This document shows positions 37,381-46,170 of a stretch of DNA of 64,000 nt, piece after piece. Below the pieces are notes generated by a model. It was not told where the DNA came from. It worked only from the letters and a program-made list of their open reading frames with translations, and made no database searches. This DNA is from an uncultured Xanthomonas sp. GTDB lineage: Bacteria > Pseudomonadota > Gammaproteobacteria > Xanthomonadales > Xanthomonadaceae. Within the stretch, counting starts at the first letter, position 1. Each line of letters starts with the position of its first letter. The translations under genes were made by a program, and so were the position numbers. The DNA lies in NCBI GenBank assembly GCA_943912265.1, contig CALTTS010000013.1, positions 30,460 through 94,459 on the forward strand, in the 5' to 3' direction.

Positions 37381-39258
37381 TCAGCGGGCCTTGTACAGCT
37401 CCGACAGGCGGTCCGGCTTGCCGTCGATGCGCACCAGCGACGGGTACAGCAGGCCGCCGTGGTAATCGATCTTCACCGTGTCGATGTGGTCGAAATTCTT
37501 GACCAGCAGCTCGATCGGCGCGCTGCCGCCCTTCGCCGCGGCCACCGCGTCCTTCAGCACCTCGGGGCTGAACTCGCGGCCATTGACCGCGATCAGGCTC
37601 ATGCTCGGCGCCAGGCCGGCCTTGAAGGCCGGGCTGTCCCACAGCACGTCGCCGAGCTGGCCCTTCGCATCCGCGGTCAGGCCCAGCGAGTAGGTCAGGT
37701 TGACGCCCTTGCTGCGCGCCTCGGCCGCCTCGAAGGCCTTGTTGGGCTTGTCGGTATAGACCAGCTTCCAGCCGCTGGCGGCGATGCCGCCGATCAGCGA
37801 GCCGTGGCCGTCCAGGCGCTGGCGCAGGAAATCGGCCCAGTCGTACCTGGCGATGCCGTCCAGCGTGGCGACCACGTCGTCGAAGGTGTACGGATTCACG
37901 TCCCAGTCGCCGTCCTTCATGCCGAAGAAGGCCTTGGCGAAGTCGTCGATGGAGCGCTTGTCGCCGGTCAATTGGCGCAGTTTGCCATCCACTTCCAGCC
38001 ACAGCATCTGGCCGCCGGAGTAGTAGTCCTCGCTCATCTGGTAATTGCGGTAGGCGAGCGGACGACGCTGGGCGATGGTCGGATCGTTGGTGGTGTCCTG
38101 CAGCGCGCGCCAGGCCAGGCCCGGACGGCCACGGTCGTAGACGGCCGCGACGTTGGCCAGCATTTCGCGCGCCTGGTCGGCGGTCCACAGGCCCGAGCGC
38201 GCGGCGATCACGTGGCCCCAGAACTGGGTCTGGCCCTCGTACACCCACAGCAGGCTGTCGCCCATCGGCACGTTGAAGTTCGGCGTGGCCAGGTCGGCGC
38301 CGCGGCGGTACTTGCCGTCCCAGGAATGGTTGAACTCGTGCGCCAGCAGGTCGCGGCCCAGCCAGGTCTTGTCCCACTCGGTGAAGTAGCCGGTGGCGCC
38401 GCTGTTCTCGCTGGAGCGGTGGTGCTCCAGGCCGATGCCGCCGAGCTTGCCGGTCAGCGCCAGCAGGAATTCGTAGTGGTCGTAGTGGCGCGCGCCGTAC
38501 AGCTTGTACATCTGCTGCACCAGCGCCTGATGGGCCTTGATCTGCTCGGGCTTGGCCTCGAGGAACTTCGGGTCGTCGGCGAACACGTTCAGGTGCACCG
38601 GCACCTTCGCGCCCGGGTCCAGGTCGATGCGCTTGTAGTACTTGCCGGCATACAGCGGGGAATCGACCAGATCGTCGTAGTCGATCGGCTTGAAGGTCAC
38701 CGTGTCGCCGGACTTGCTCTCGGTTTCCAGTGCGGTCGCATACGACCAGCCGGCCGGCAGCTTCACGCTGGCCTGCGCCTTGATGTTGCGCGCGTACACG
38801 CCGGCCGGATACAGCGAGTTGCTGTTCCACTGCAGGTTCAGCATCTCCGGGGTCATCACCACCCGGCCCTGGTTGCCGCCCTGCGAGCTGAGGAACTTGA
38901 ACTCGGCCACCACCTCGCCCGCACCCTGGGGCACATCGACGTGGAAGGCGTAGACGTCGTACTGGTCGCGGGTCCACGGGATCACCTTGCCGTTGGCCGT
39001 CACCGTCAGGCCGGCCAGCTTGTCGATCGCCCCGGTCGGCGAATGGTTGCCGGGAATCCACTGCGGGTACAGCAGGGTCAGCGGGCCGGGCTTGGCCGGC
39101 ACCGTGGCCTTGACCCGGAACACGCGGCGGGCGATGTCGGTCGCATCCACGTCGATGCGCAGCAGGCCCGGCTGCGGCACGTCTTGCGGCGGCGGGGTCT
39201 GGGCCGACGCCCACGGCGCGACGGCCAGGGCAAGCAGCAGGACGGCAGGCATTTTCAT
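37381..39258 (-). CDS. M61 family metallopeptidase (glycyl aminopeptidase type) with PDZ domain
   Basis: Secreted or periplasmic zinc peptidase (625 residues) with signal peptide MKMPAVLLLALAVAPWASAQ. The M61 N-terminal beta domain runs to about residue 270 and includes YPQWIPGNHSPTG. The zinc site is H307-E308-F-N-H311 (LLAHEFNHSWDGKYRR), with the third ligand E341 in WVYEGQTQFWG, preceded by GIGLEHHRSS. A C-terminal PDZ domain (from about 515; SLGLTADAKGQLGDV) is intact. It is monocistronic as seen, with a hairpin after it. Confidence 0.93.
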   Translation of the reverse strand: MKMPAVLLLALAVAPWASAQTPPPQDVPQPGLLRIDVDATDIARRVFRVKATVPAKPGPLTLLYPQWIPGNHSPTGAIDKLAGLTVTANGKVIPWTRDQYDVYAFHVDVPQGAGEVVAEFKFLSSQGGNQGRVVMTPEMLNLQWNSNSLYPAGVYARNIKAQASVKLPAGWSYATALETESKSGDTVTFKPIDYDDLVDSPLYAGKYYKRIDLDPGAKVPVHLNVFADDPKFLEAKPEQIKAHQALVQQMYKLYGARHYDHYEFLLALTGKLGGIGLEHHRSSENSGATGYFTEWDKTWLGRDLLAHEFNHSWDGKYRRGADLATPNFNVPMGDSLLWVYEGQTQFWGHVIAARSGLWTADQAREMLANVAAVYDRGRPGLAWRALQDTTNDPTIAQRRPLAYRNYQMSEDYYSGGQMLWLEVDGKLRQLTGDKRSIDDFAKAFFGMKDGDWDVNPYTFDDVVATLDGIARYDWADFLRQRLDGHGSLIGGIAASGWKLVYTDKPNKAFEAAEARSKGVNLTYSLGLTADAKGQLGDVLWDSPAFKAGLAPSMSLIAVNGREFSPEVLKDAVAAAKGGSAPIELLVKNFDHIDTVKIDYHGGLLYPSLVRIDGKPDRLSELYKAR

Positions 39259-39382
39259 CCGAGGGAACTCCAGGCGGGAGGGGAACCCTCCGATCCTAAC
39301 GTCCCGCCCGGCCGCGCCCGCATGCCATTGGTCACCCTCCGGCGGTCACCTTCGGGAAAACCGCGCGCACGGATGGCCGTGC

Positions 39383-40213
39383 CTACGGTTGCGGTCCGCC
39401 ATCGCCGGCATCCGGCCCGCCCGCCGGACCGCGGCCGGCTTCTGCCGCCGGGCTTCCGCGATGGCGGCGGCGCACGCGGCGCTCGTCCGCCGCCACGTGC
39501 CAGGCGCCGTAGGCCACCAGCAGGGCCAGGCCGTACCAGGTCAGCAGATAGCTCATGTGGCTGTTGCGGAAGGCGGTGACGGTCAGCCCGCCGCGCGGCC
39601 AGTGGTCCCGGCCGTCGGCCGGTGCGGTGTCGGCGGCATCGATGAAATACGGTGCCGCCCCGTGCAGATGCCGCGCGCCGGCGATGGCGGCCACGTCGCG
39701 CGAGTACCAGCGGTTTTCGGCCGGCACGTTGCGGCGCAGGAAGGCGCCGCCGGGCTCGCTGACGCGCAGCAGGCCGGTGACCTGCACCGGGCGACCATCG
39801 GATTCCGGATCGTCGGCCGGCGGCTGCCACCCGGCGGCCGGCACGAAACCGCGGTTGACCAGCACCGTCCAGCCCGCCGCGGTGCGCAGCGGCACCAGCC
39901 GCCAGAAGCCGGGGCCGAACTTCGTCACCGCCTGCACCTGCGTGGCCGCGCCGGACAGGTAACGGCCTTCGACGCGGACGTGGCGGTATTCCTGCGTTTC
40001 GGCCGCGAAACGCGCCCACGTCGCCGGCCCGGGCGCATCGACGGCGGGCGCGTGCACGCGCTGCTCGACGCGGGCGATCAGGTCCAGCTTCCAGGCGCGG
40101 CGCTCCACCTGCCAGGTGCCGAGAGAGACGAACAGGACGAAGAAGAACGCAAAAAAAACGCCCACGCCGATCAGCGTGGACGTCTTTCGCGGCTGGCGCA
40201 CCCCGCCCTGCAT
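39383..40213 (-). CDS. SURF1 family oxidase assembly protein
   Basis: Inner-membrane assembly factor (276 residues) that helps insert haem into haem-copper oxidases in relatives. One N-terminal helix covers about residues 14-33 (IGVGVFFAFFFVLFVSLG) followed by the signature WQVERRAWK. A second helix lies near the C-terminus (SYLLTWYGLALLVAYGAW), with the motif FRNSHMSYLLTWYGLA. The conserved VLVNRGFVP is in the periplasmic part. The C-terminal 35 residues are Arg/Gly-rich. It follows cyoD by 46 bases on the same strand. Confidence 0.92.
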   Translation of the reverse strand: MQGGVRQPRKTSTLIGVGVFFAFFFVLFVSLGTWQVERRAWKLDLIARVEQRVHAPAVDAPGPATWARFAAETQEYRHVRVEGRYLSGAATQVQAVTKFGPGFWRLVPLRTAAGWTVLVNRGFVPAAGWQPPADDPESDGRPVQVTGLLRVSEPGGAFLRRNVPAENRWYSRDVAAIAGARHLHGAAPYFIDAADTAPADGRDHWPRGGLTVTAFRNSHMSYLLTWYGLALLVAYGAWHVAADERRVRRRHRGSPAAEAGRGPAGGPDAGDGGPQP

Positions 40214-40259
40214 CAGCGGCGATGTCCGGATGCGGACGCGCGGCAGGCAGCCATCAGGC

Positions 40260-40649
40260 TCACGGCCCGTGCAGGATTTCCTGCGGCGTCATCGGCGGCA
40301 TCATGTTCTTGTTCATGTGGTGCATCACCCACAGCGAACCGCCCACGGCGATCAGCAGCATCACCGTGGTGAAAAGCAGCGCGAGCATGTTCCAGCCGCC
40401 CTCGGACTTCGTGTTCATGTGCAGGAAATAGACCATGTGAACGACGATCTGCACCACGGCAAAACCGAGGATCACGTAGCCGGTGGACACCGGGCTCGGA
40501 AGGACCTTGCCCATCACCAACCAGAAGGGAATGGCGGTGAGGATCAACGACAGGACGAAGCCGATGACGTAACCGCGCATGCTGAAATGCGGGATCTGGG
40601 CACCGTGATCGCCGTGGCCGTGGGCGGCCTGCGTGTCGGGATGGCTCAT
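40260..40649 (-). CDS. cyoD: Cytochrome bo3 ubiquinol oxidase subunit IV
   Basis: Small membrane subunit (129 residues) supporting assembly of the CuB centre in relatives. Three helices are visible: about 28-50 (YVIGFVLSLILTAIPFWLV), 57-78 (YVILGFAVVQIVVHMVYFLHM) and 87-108 (LALLFTTVMLLIAVGGSLWVM). The N-terminus is His-rich (AAHGHGDHGAQIPH). The ATG overlaps the cyoC stop by one base. The frame is open upstream, but only as a shadow of cyoC. Confidence 0.95.
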   Translation of the reverse strand: MSHPDTQAAHGHGDHGAQIPHFSMRGYVIGFVLSLILTAIPFWLVMGKVLPSPVSTGYVILGFAVVQIVVHMVYFLHMNTKSEGGWNMLALLFTTVMLLIAVGGSLWVMHHMNKNMMPPMTPQEILHGP

Positions 40650-41272
40650 TACAGGACTCCCATCAGATAGACGAAGGTGAACACGGCAATCCAGACCACG
40701 TCGAGGAAGTGCCAGAACATGGACAGGCACATCAGGCGACGTTGGTTGGCAGCCGTCAGGCCCAGCTTGCCGACCTGGAACAAAAGCGTGACCAGCCAGA
40801 CGATGCCGAAGGTCACATGCAGGCCGTGCGTGCCCACCAGCGTGAAGAACGAGGACAGGAATGCACTGCGGTCCGGCCCGAAGCCTTCGTGGATCAGGTG
40901 CTGGAATTCGTAGATTTCCAACCCGAGGAACACCAGACCGAACAGGCCGGTGATCGAGAGCCAGCCCAGCACGCCGCTCTTGCTGCCCTGCTGCATCTTG
41001 ATCATCGCGATCCCGTAGGTGATCGAGGACAAGAGCAGCATCAGCGTGTTGACCGCCACCAACGGCAACTCGAACACCTCGGCTCCTGACGGGCCGCCGG
41101 CATAGTTGCGGCCGAGCACGCCGTAGGTGGCGAACAGGCTGGCGAAGATCAGGCAGTCGCTCATCAGGTAGATCCAGAACCCGAGCAGGGTGCCGTTCTC
41201 CGGATGATGCGTGCCCTTCAGGTCGAAATACTCGCGCGGAGCGCCTGCGGAGGTCGTTGCGATATCAGACAT
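40649..41272 (-). CDS. cyoC: Cytochrome bo3 ubiquinol oxidase subunit III
   Basis: Five-helix subunit III of the haem-copper oxidase (207 residues). Family motifs are GFWIYLMSDCLIFASLFATY, EIYEFQHLIHEG, GTHGLHVTFGIVW and WHFLDVVWIAVFTFVYLMG. The start MSDIATTSAG is chosen by family length and overlaps cyoB by 8 bases; an upstream ATG would extend it 16 residues into cyoB. The stop TAA overlaps the cyoD ATG. Confidence 0.96.
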   Translation of the reverse strand: MSDIATTSAGAPREYFDLKGTHHPENGTLLGFWIYLMSDCLIFASLFATYGVLGRNYAGGPSGAEVFELPLVAVNTLMLLLSSITYGIAMIKMQQGSKSGVLGWLSITGLFGLVFLGLEIYEFQHLIHEGFGPDRSAFLSSFFTLVGTHGLHVTFGIVWLVTLLFQVGKLGLTAANQRRLMCLSMFWHFLDVVWIAVFTFVYLMGVL

Positions 41273-43265
41273 GGGTGCTGGCCAGTTGTTGGGTGCGCGC
41301 ATTCTCGGTGGCGAGGACATCCTCGGCCGGGATGTTGTAATCGCGGTCGTAGTTGAAGGTGTGGTAGATGGCCGAGCCGACCAGCGCCACGAAGGACAGT
41401 CCCGCCAGCCACCAGATGTGCCAGATCATCGCGAAGCCGAACACCGTGCTGATCCCGGCCAGCACCACGCCGGCGGCGGTGTACCGTGGCATGTGGATCG
41501 GCTGGAAGCCGCTGGTCGGACGCGTGTAGCCATGCTGCTTCATGTCCCACCACGCATCGATGTCGTGCACCACCGGGGTGAAGGCGAAGTTGTAGGCCGG
41601 CGGCGGCGACGAGGTGGACCACTCCAGCGTGCGGCCATTCCACGGATCGCCAGTCACGTCACGCAGCTTGTCCTTGTTGCGGATGCTGACGAACACCTGC
41701 ACGAGGAACGCACCGATGCCGCAGGCCACCAGCACCGCGCCAAAGCCCGCGATCAGGAACCACTTCTGCAGCGACGGATCGTCGAAGTGGCTCATGCGAC
41801 GGGTGACGCCCATCAGGCCCAGCACGTACAGCGGGGTGAAGGCGAACCAATAACCGGCCAGCCAGAACCAGAACGACACCTTGCCCCAGAACGGATCGAG
41901 CTTGAAGCCGAAGGCCTTCGGGAACCAGTAGTTGATGCCGGCGAAAGTGCCGAACACCACGCCTCCGATGATCACGTTGTGGAAGTGGGCCACCAGGAAC
42001 AGGCTGTTGTGCAGGGCGAAGTCGGCCGGCGGAACCGCCAGCATCACGCCGGTCATGCCGCCGACGGTGAAGGTGACCATGAAGCCCAGCGTCCACAGCA
42101 TCGGCACGTCGAAGTGGATGCGCCCGCGATACATGGTGAACATCCAGTTGAACATCTTCACACCCGTGGGGATGGAGATGATCATCGTGGTGATGCCGAA
42201 GAACGTGTTGACGCTGGCACCGGAGCCCATCGTGAAGAAGTGGTGCAGCCACACCAGATAGGACAGCACCGTGATGCACACCGTCGCGTACACCATGGAG
42301 GTGTAGCCGAACAGGCGCTTGCGGCTGAAGGTGGCCACGACTTCGGAAAAGATGCCGAAGCACGGCAGGATCAGGATGTAGACCTCCGGGTGGCCCCAGA
42401 TCCAGATCAGGTTCACGTACATCATCGGGTTGCCGCCGAAGTCGTTCGTGAAGAAATGGGTACCCAGATAGCGGTCCATCGTCAGCAGGAACAGCACCGC
42501 CGTCAGGATCGGGAACGAGACGATGATCAGCACGTTGGTGCACAGCGACGCCCAGCAGAACACCGGCATCTTCATCAGGTTCATGCCCGGGGCGCGCATC
42601 TTGAGGATGGTCACCAGCAGGTTGATGCCCGACAGCGTCGTGCCGACGCCGGCGATCTGCAGCGACCAGATGTAATAGTCCATGCCGACATCAGGGCTGT
42701 ATTCCAGCCCCGACAGCGGGGCAAAGGCCAGCCAGCCGACCTTGGCGAATTCGCCGATGAACAAGGACAGCATCACCAGCACCGCGCCCGAGGCGGTCAT
42801 CCAGAAGCTGAAGTTGTTCAGGAACGGGAACGAGACGTCACGCGCGCCGATCTGCATCGGCACCACGTAGTTCATGAACCCGGTGACGAACGGCATCGCC
42901 GCGAAGAAGATCATGATCACGCCGTGGGCGGTGAACACCTGGTCGAAGTGGTGCGGCGGCAGGTAGCCCATGTTGTCGCCGAAGGACATCGCCTGCTGCG
43001 CGCGCATCATGATCGCGTCGGCGAAGCCGCGCAGGAACATGACCAGACCCAGCACCATGTACATGATGCCGATCTTCTTGTGGTCGATGCTGGTGAACCA
43101 TTCCTTCCACAGGTAGCCCCACAGCCGGTACTTGGTCAGCAGCGCCAGCACCGCCACGCCGCCGATGGCGACGCCGCAGAAGGTGGCGATCAGGATGGGT
43201 TCGTGGAACGGCAGCGACTCCCACGTCAGCCGCCCCAGGAATGGATTGTTGGAGGTTGTGGACAT
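41265..43265 (-). CDS. cyoB: Cytochrome bo3 ubiquinol oxidase subunit I
   Basis: Catalytic subunit (666 residues, 15 predicted helices) that reduces oxygen and pumps protons. Haem and copper ligands are H114 (FTAHGVIM), H292 and the cross-linked Y296 (WGHPEVYILILP), H341-H342 (WLHHFFTMG), and H427 and H429 (VAHFHNVII). E294 and K370 match the proton-channel residues. Quinone-site residues known in E. coli correspond to R79, D83, H106 and Q109, so this is a ubiquinol rather than cytochrome c oxidase. Confidence 0.98.
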   Translation of the reverse strand: MSTTSNNPFLGRLTWESLPFHEPILIATFCGVAIGGVAVLALLTKYRLWGYLWKEWFTSIDHKKIGIMYMVLGLVMFLRGFADAIMMRAQQAMSFGDNMGYLPPHHFDQVFTAHGVIMIFFAAMPFVTGFMNYVVPMQIGARDVSFPFLNNFSFWMTASGAVLVMLSLFIGEFAKVGWLAFAPLSGLEYSPDVGMDYYIWSLQIAGVGTTLSGINLLVTILKMRAPGMNLMKMPVFCWASLCTNVLIIVSFPILTAVLFLLTMDRYLGTHFFTNDFGGNPMMYVNLIWIWGHPEVYILILPCFGIFSEVVATFSRKRLFGYTSMVYATVCITVLSYLVWLHHFFTMGSGASVNTFFGITTMIISIPTGVKMFNWMFTMYRGRIHFDVPMLWTLGFMVTFTVGGMTGVMLAVPPADFALHNSLFLVAHFHNVIIGGVVFGTFAGINYWFPKAFGFKLDPFWGKVSFWFWLAGYWFAFTPLYVLGLMGVTRRMSHFDDPSLQKWFLIAGFGAVLVACGIGAFLVQVFVSIRNKDKLRDVTGDPWNGRTLEWSTSSPPPAYNFAFTPVVHDIDAWWDMKQHGYTRPTSGFQPIHMPRYTAAGVVLAGISTVFGFAMIWHIWWLAGLSFVALVGSAIYHTFNYDRDYNIPAEDVLATENARTQQLASTHV

Positions 43266-43313
43266 CTTGCTTCCCAGTAGTCGGATGCGGATGGCTTGCG
43301 GGCCGTCGGGGCG

Positions 43314-44387
43314 TTACTGCGCGGAACCGGACGCGGCCGGTGCGGACTCGGCTTCATGCATGTCGTGCATGCCGGCCATGTCATGCATGTCGTGCGCGGC
43401 GGCCTCGCCGGCGCCATGTGCTTCCATGGCAGCGGCATGGGCGGTGGCCCCCATGTAGTGCCCGCCGGTGCAGGGCTTGGACGCATCCACGCACATGCGC
43501 AGCACCGCGTCGTACAGGCCCTTGTCGACGCTGCCGAAATACTGCACGGGCTTGGCCACGACCGATTGCTCGTCATAGGGGCGCTGCGGATCCTTCAAGG
43601 CTTCCATCGACAGGAATGCATTGCGGTCCAGCCCGTCCTTGCCGGCCTTGACCTTGTCCAGCCACTGCTCGAATCCGGCCTCGTCCACGCCGTGGAACTT
43701 GAAGCGCATGCCCGAAAAATTGGCACCGCTGTAATTGGCGGAGAAGCCCTCGTACTCGCCCGGCTTGTTGATCACCGCGTGCAGCTTGGTCTGCATGCCC
43801 GGCATCGAGTAGATCTGCCCGGCCAGCGCGGGAACGAAGAACGAGTTCATCACGGTGGTGCCGGTGATGCTGAATTCGATGGGCCGGTCGACCGGCGCGG
43901 CCAGTTCGTTGACCACCGCCACGCCTTGTTCCGGATAAATGAACAGCCAGCGGTCGCGCATCGCCACCACCTGCACCTGCAGCGGCTCGACGCCGGCCGG
44001 CACCGGGCGCCCTTCGCCGATGCGGTCGAGCGGGCGGTACGGGTCCAGCCGATGGGTGTAGATCCAGGTCAGCGTGGCCAGGATGATGATGATGACGATC
44101 GACGCGCCCCAGGCCACCAGCTCGACCCGGTTGGAGTGATGGAACTCCGGCTTGTAGGTGGCCTTCTCGTTCGAGGCCCGGTAGTGCCAGGCGAAGAACA
44201 GGCTGAGCAGGATCACCGGCACGATGATGACCAGCATCAGCAGGAAGGCGACGGTGATCAGGTGCGCCTGCTGTGCGGCCATGTCGCCGGAAGGCTTGAG
44301 CACGACGCCGTTGCAACCCGTCAGCAGTACTCCGAGGAGCGGCAACGACCATGTGCGCGCAGGCGCCACGAACTTCTTGGGAATCAT
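43314..44387 (-). CDS. cyoA: Cytochrome bo3 ubiquinol oxidase subunit II with His/Met-rich tail
   Basis: Subunit II of the quinol oxidase (357 residues). Lipobox LLTGC places a lipid-anchored Cys at residue 25, and two helices follow (about 44-67 and 87-107). The periplasmic cupredoxin domain lacks the CuA cysteines (GFSANYSGANFSGMRFKFHG), as expected for a quinol oxidase. After the conserved core the C-terminus ends in an unusual tail, HDMHDMAGM-HDMHEAESA, that could bind copper. A minus-strand TAAAAT (44493-44498) in the 170-base upstream spacer may be the -10 box of the operon. Confidence 0.96.
   Translation of the reverse strand: MIPKKFVAPARTWSLPLLGVLLTGCNGVVLKPSGDMAAQQAHLITVAFLLMLVIIVPVILLSLFFAWHYRASNEKATYKPEFHHSNRVELVAWGASIVIIIILATLTWIYTHRLDPYRPLDRIGEGRPVPAGVEPLQVQVVAMRDRWLFIYPEQGVAVVNELAAPVDRPIEFSITGTTVMNSFFVPALAGQIYSMPGMQTKLHAVINKPGEYEGFSANYSGANFSGMRFKFHGVDEAGFEQWLDKVKAGKDGLDRNAFLSMEALKDPQRPYDEQSVVAKPVQYFGSVDKGLYDAVLRMCVDASKPCTGGHYMGATAHAAAMEAHGAGEAAAHDMHDMAGMHDMHEAESAPAASGSAQ
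43354..43395 (-). repeat. 27-base duplication in the cyoA tail
   Basis: The 15-mer TCATGCATGTCGTGC occurs at 43354-43368 and again at 43381-43395, offset by 27 bases (nine codons). It encodes the two HDMH copies of the metal-rich tail. Confidence 0.85.
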
Positions 44388-44558
44388 GTTCGATCCGGTT
44401 TCAGTGGATGTCGAAGGCGGCAGTAGCGCGTCGCCGGGCCCGGGGCGCCGGATGGCGCTTCCCGAGGCATCGGCAGACGTTACTGGACATTCATTTTACG
44501 CGCCATGTCCCGCCCAAAGAAAGTGGCGGGAGCCTCTGCCATGCGCGATCCGCGCACG

Positions 44559-44586
44559 AAAAAAGCCGGACAGAACCTGCCCGGCT
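44559..44586 (-). terminator. Terminator of tRNA-Thr
   Basis: On the minus strand AGCCGGGCAG-GTT-CTGTCCGGCT forms a 10-base stem with one G-T pair, followed by six T residues. It begins 15 bases after the tRNA 3' end. Confidence 0.9.
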
Positions 44587-44600
44587 TCGTGTTTCGACCC

Positions 44601-44676
44601 TGGTGCCGGAAATAGGATTCGAACCTACGACCTACGCATTACGAATGCGCCGCTCTACCAACTGAGCTATTCCGGC
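44601..44676 (-). tRNA. tRNA-Thr (anticodon CGT), CCA encoded
   Basis: On the minus strand the gene starts GCCGGAATAGCTCAGTTGG and ends TTCCGGC-A-CCA. The anticodon stem GCGCA/TGCGT encloses the loop TTCGTAA, giving anticodon CGT. The T arm contains GGTTCGAATCC. Length is 76 bases including CCA. It has its own promoter and terminator. Confidence 0.97.
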
Positions 44677-44686
44677 GGGGCTGCGA

Positions 44687-44715
44687 ATTGTATGGGGTGG
44701 GGACAGGGTGGTCAA
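44687..44715 (-). promoter_or_regulatory. Promoter of tRNA-Thr
   Basis: On the minus strand TTGACC (44710-44715) and TACAAT (44687-44692) are separated by 17 bases. The -10 lies 10 bases before the tRNA 5' end, and the -35 overlaps the stop codon of ispH. Confidence 0.8.
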
Positions 44716-45662
44716 TCGACGAGCCGCAGCCGCAGCTCCTTGGGCAGCGCGAACACCATCGACTCGGGCTCGCCGTCGAGTTCGGCCACGTCGCCCGCGC
44801 CCAGTTCGCCCAGGCGCACGATCACGCCCTGCACCAGCACGTCCGGCGCCGATGCGCCGGCGGTGACGCCCACGGCGCGGCGCCCTTCCAGCCATTCGGC
44901 CCGGATCTCGCCGGCACCGTCGATCAGATGGGCCTGCACGCCCTCGCGCCGGGCCAGCTCGGCCAGGCGGTTGGAGTTGGAGCTGTTCGGCGAGCCGACC
45001 ACCAGCACCAGGTCGCAATGCCGGGCCAGCTCGCGCACCGCGTCCTGGCGGTTCTGGGTGGCATAGCAGATGTCGTCGTTCTTCGGCCCCTGCAATGCCG
45101 GGTACTTCGCTCGCAGTGCCTCGATCACGCCGATGGTGTCGTCCACCGACAGCGTGGTCTGGGTGGTGTAGGCCAGGTTGTCCGGCTGCGATACCCGCAG
45201 CGCGGCCACGTCGTCCAGGTCCTCGACCAGATAGATGTGGCCGCGGGCGCCTTCCCGGCGCCACTGCCCCATCGTGCCCTCGACCTCGGGATGGCCTTCG
45301 TGGCCGATCAGCACCACGTCGCGTCCGGCGCGGCAATGGCGCGCGACTTCCAGATGGACCTTGGTCACCAGCGGGCAGGTGGCGTCGAACACCTTCAGCC
45401 CGCGCCGGTCGGCCTCGGCGCGCACCGCCTGCGACACGCCGTGGGCGCTGAAGATCACGGTGTTGTTGTCCGGCACTTCGTCCAGCTCCTCGACGAAGAT
45501 CGCGCCACGCCGCTTCAGGTCCTCGACCACGAAACGGTTGTGCACCACCTCGTGGCGCACGTAGATCGGCGCACCCAGCGTCTCGATCGCGCGCTTGACG
45601 ATCTCGATGGCGCGGTCGACGCCGGCGCAGAAGCCGCGCGGATTGGCCAGCAGCACCTGCAT
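44712..45662 (-). CDS. ispH: 4-hydroxy-3-methylbut-2-enyl diphosphate reductase
   Basis: Last step of the MEP isoprenoid pathway, an Fe-S enzyme making isopentenyl and dimethylallyl diphosphate (316 residues). Cluster cysteines are C12 (RGFCAGV), C96 (DATCPLV) and C199 (DICYATQNRQ). HEGHPEVEGT, TTQTTLSVDDT and GSPNSSNSNRL are also conserved. It follows lspA by a single base, in the ileS-lspA-ispH order common in gammaproteobacteria. Confidence 0.98.
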   Translation of the reverse strand: MQVLLANPRGFCAGVDRAIEIVKRAIETLGAPIYVRHEVVHNRFVVEDLKRRGAIFVEELDEVPDNNTVIFSAHGVSQAVRAEADRRGLKVFDATCPLVTKVHLEVARHCRAGRDVVLIGHEGHPEVEGTMGQWRREGARGHIYLVEDLDDVAALRVSQPDNLAYTTQTTLSVDDTIGVIEALRAKYPALQGPKNDDICYATQNRQDAVRELARHCDLVLVVGSPNSSNSNRLAELARREGVQAHLIDGAGEIRAEWLEGRRAVGVTAGASAPDVLVQGVIVRLGELGAGDVAELDGEPESMVFALPKELRLRLVD

Positions 45663-45663
45663 C

Positions 45664-46170
45664 TCAGCCGCCCGCCCGGGTGCGCCGGCCGTCGAACAGG
45701 CCGAACAGGGCGATGCCCACCGCGCCGCAGACGATCGCCGAATCGGCCACGTTGAACGCGGGCCAGTAATGCTCGCCCACGTGCCACTGGATGAAATCGA
45801 CCACGTGGCCGTGGATGAGCCGGTCGATCACGTTGCCCAGCGCGCCGCCCACCACCAGCGCGTATGGCAGCGCGGTGCGCCAGTCGCCGCGCGGCGTGCG
45901 CGACAGCCACCAGGCCATCAGGCCGCTGATGGCCACCGCGAGCCCGGTGAACAGCCAGGTCTGCCAGCCGCCGGCATCGCTGAGGAAGCTGAAGGCCGCG
46001 CCGGTGTTGTAGGTGCGGTACCAGTTCCAGAAGCCGTCGATCACCGGCACCGCGCGGAACTCGGGCAGGCGGGCCAGCACCCAGGCCTTGCTCCACTGGT
46101 CCAGGCCGATGACCGCCGCCGACAGCAGCAGCCAGGCCAGGGCATTGGGCTTGACGCGCGCCGGCGCCAT
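45664..46170 (-). CDS. lspA: Lipoprotein signal peptidase (signal peptidase II)
   Basis: Inner-membrane aspartyl peptidase that removes signal peptides from prolipoproteins (168 residues, four helices). Catalytic aspartates are D116 (GNVIDRLIHGHVVDF) and D143 (FNVADSAIV). YNTGAAFSFL is also typical. The ATG overlaps the ileS stop by one base. It would process the lipoproteins in this window, including CyoA, the efflux channel and the DUF1684 protein. Confidence 0.97.
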   Translation of the reverse strand: MAPARVKPNALAWLLLSAAVIGLDQWSKAWVLARLPEFRAVPVIDGFWNWYRTYNTGAAFSFLSDAGGWQTWLFTGLAVAISGLMAWWLSRTPRGDWRTALPYALVVGGALGNVIDRLIHGHVVDFIQWHVGEHYWPAFNVADSAIVCGAVGIALFGLFDGRRTRAGG

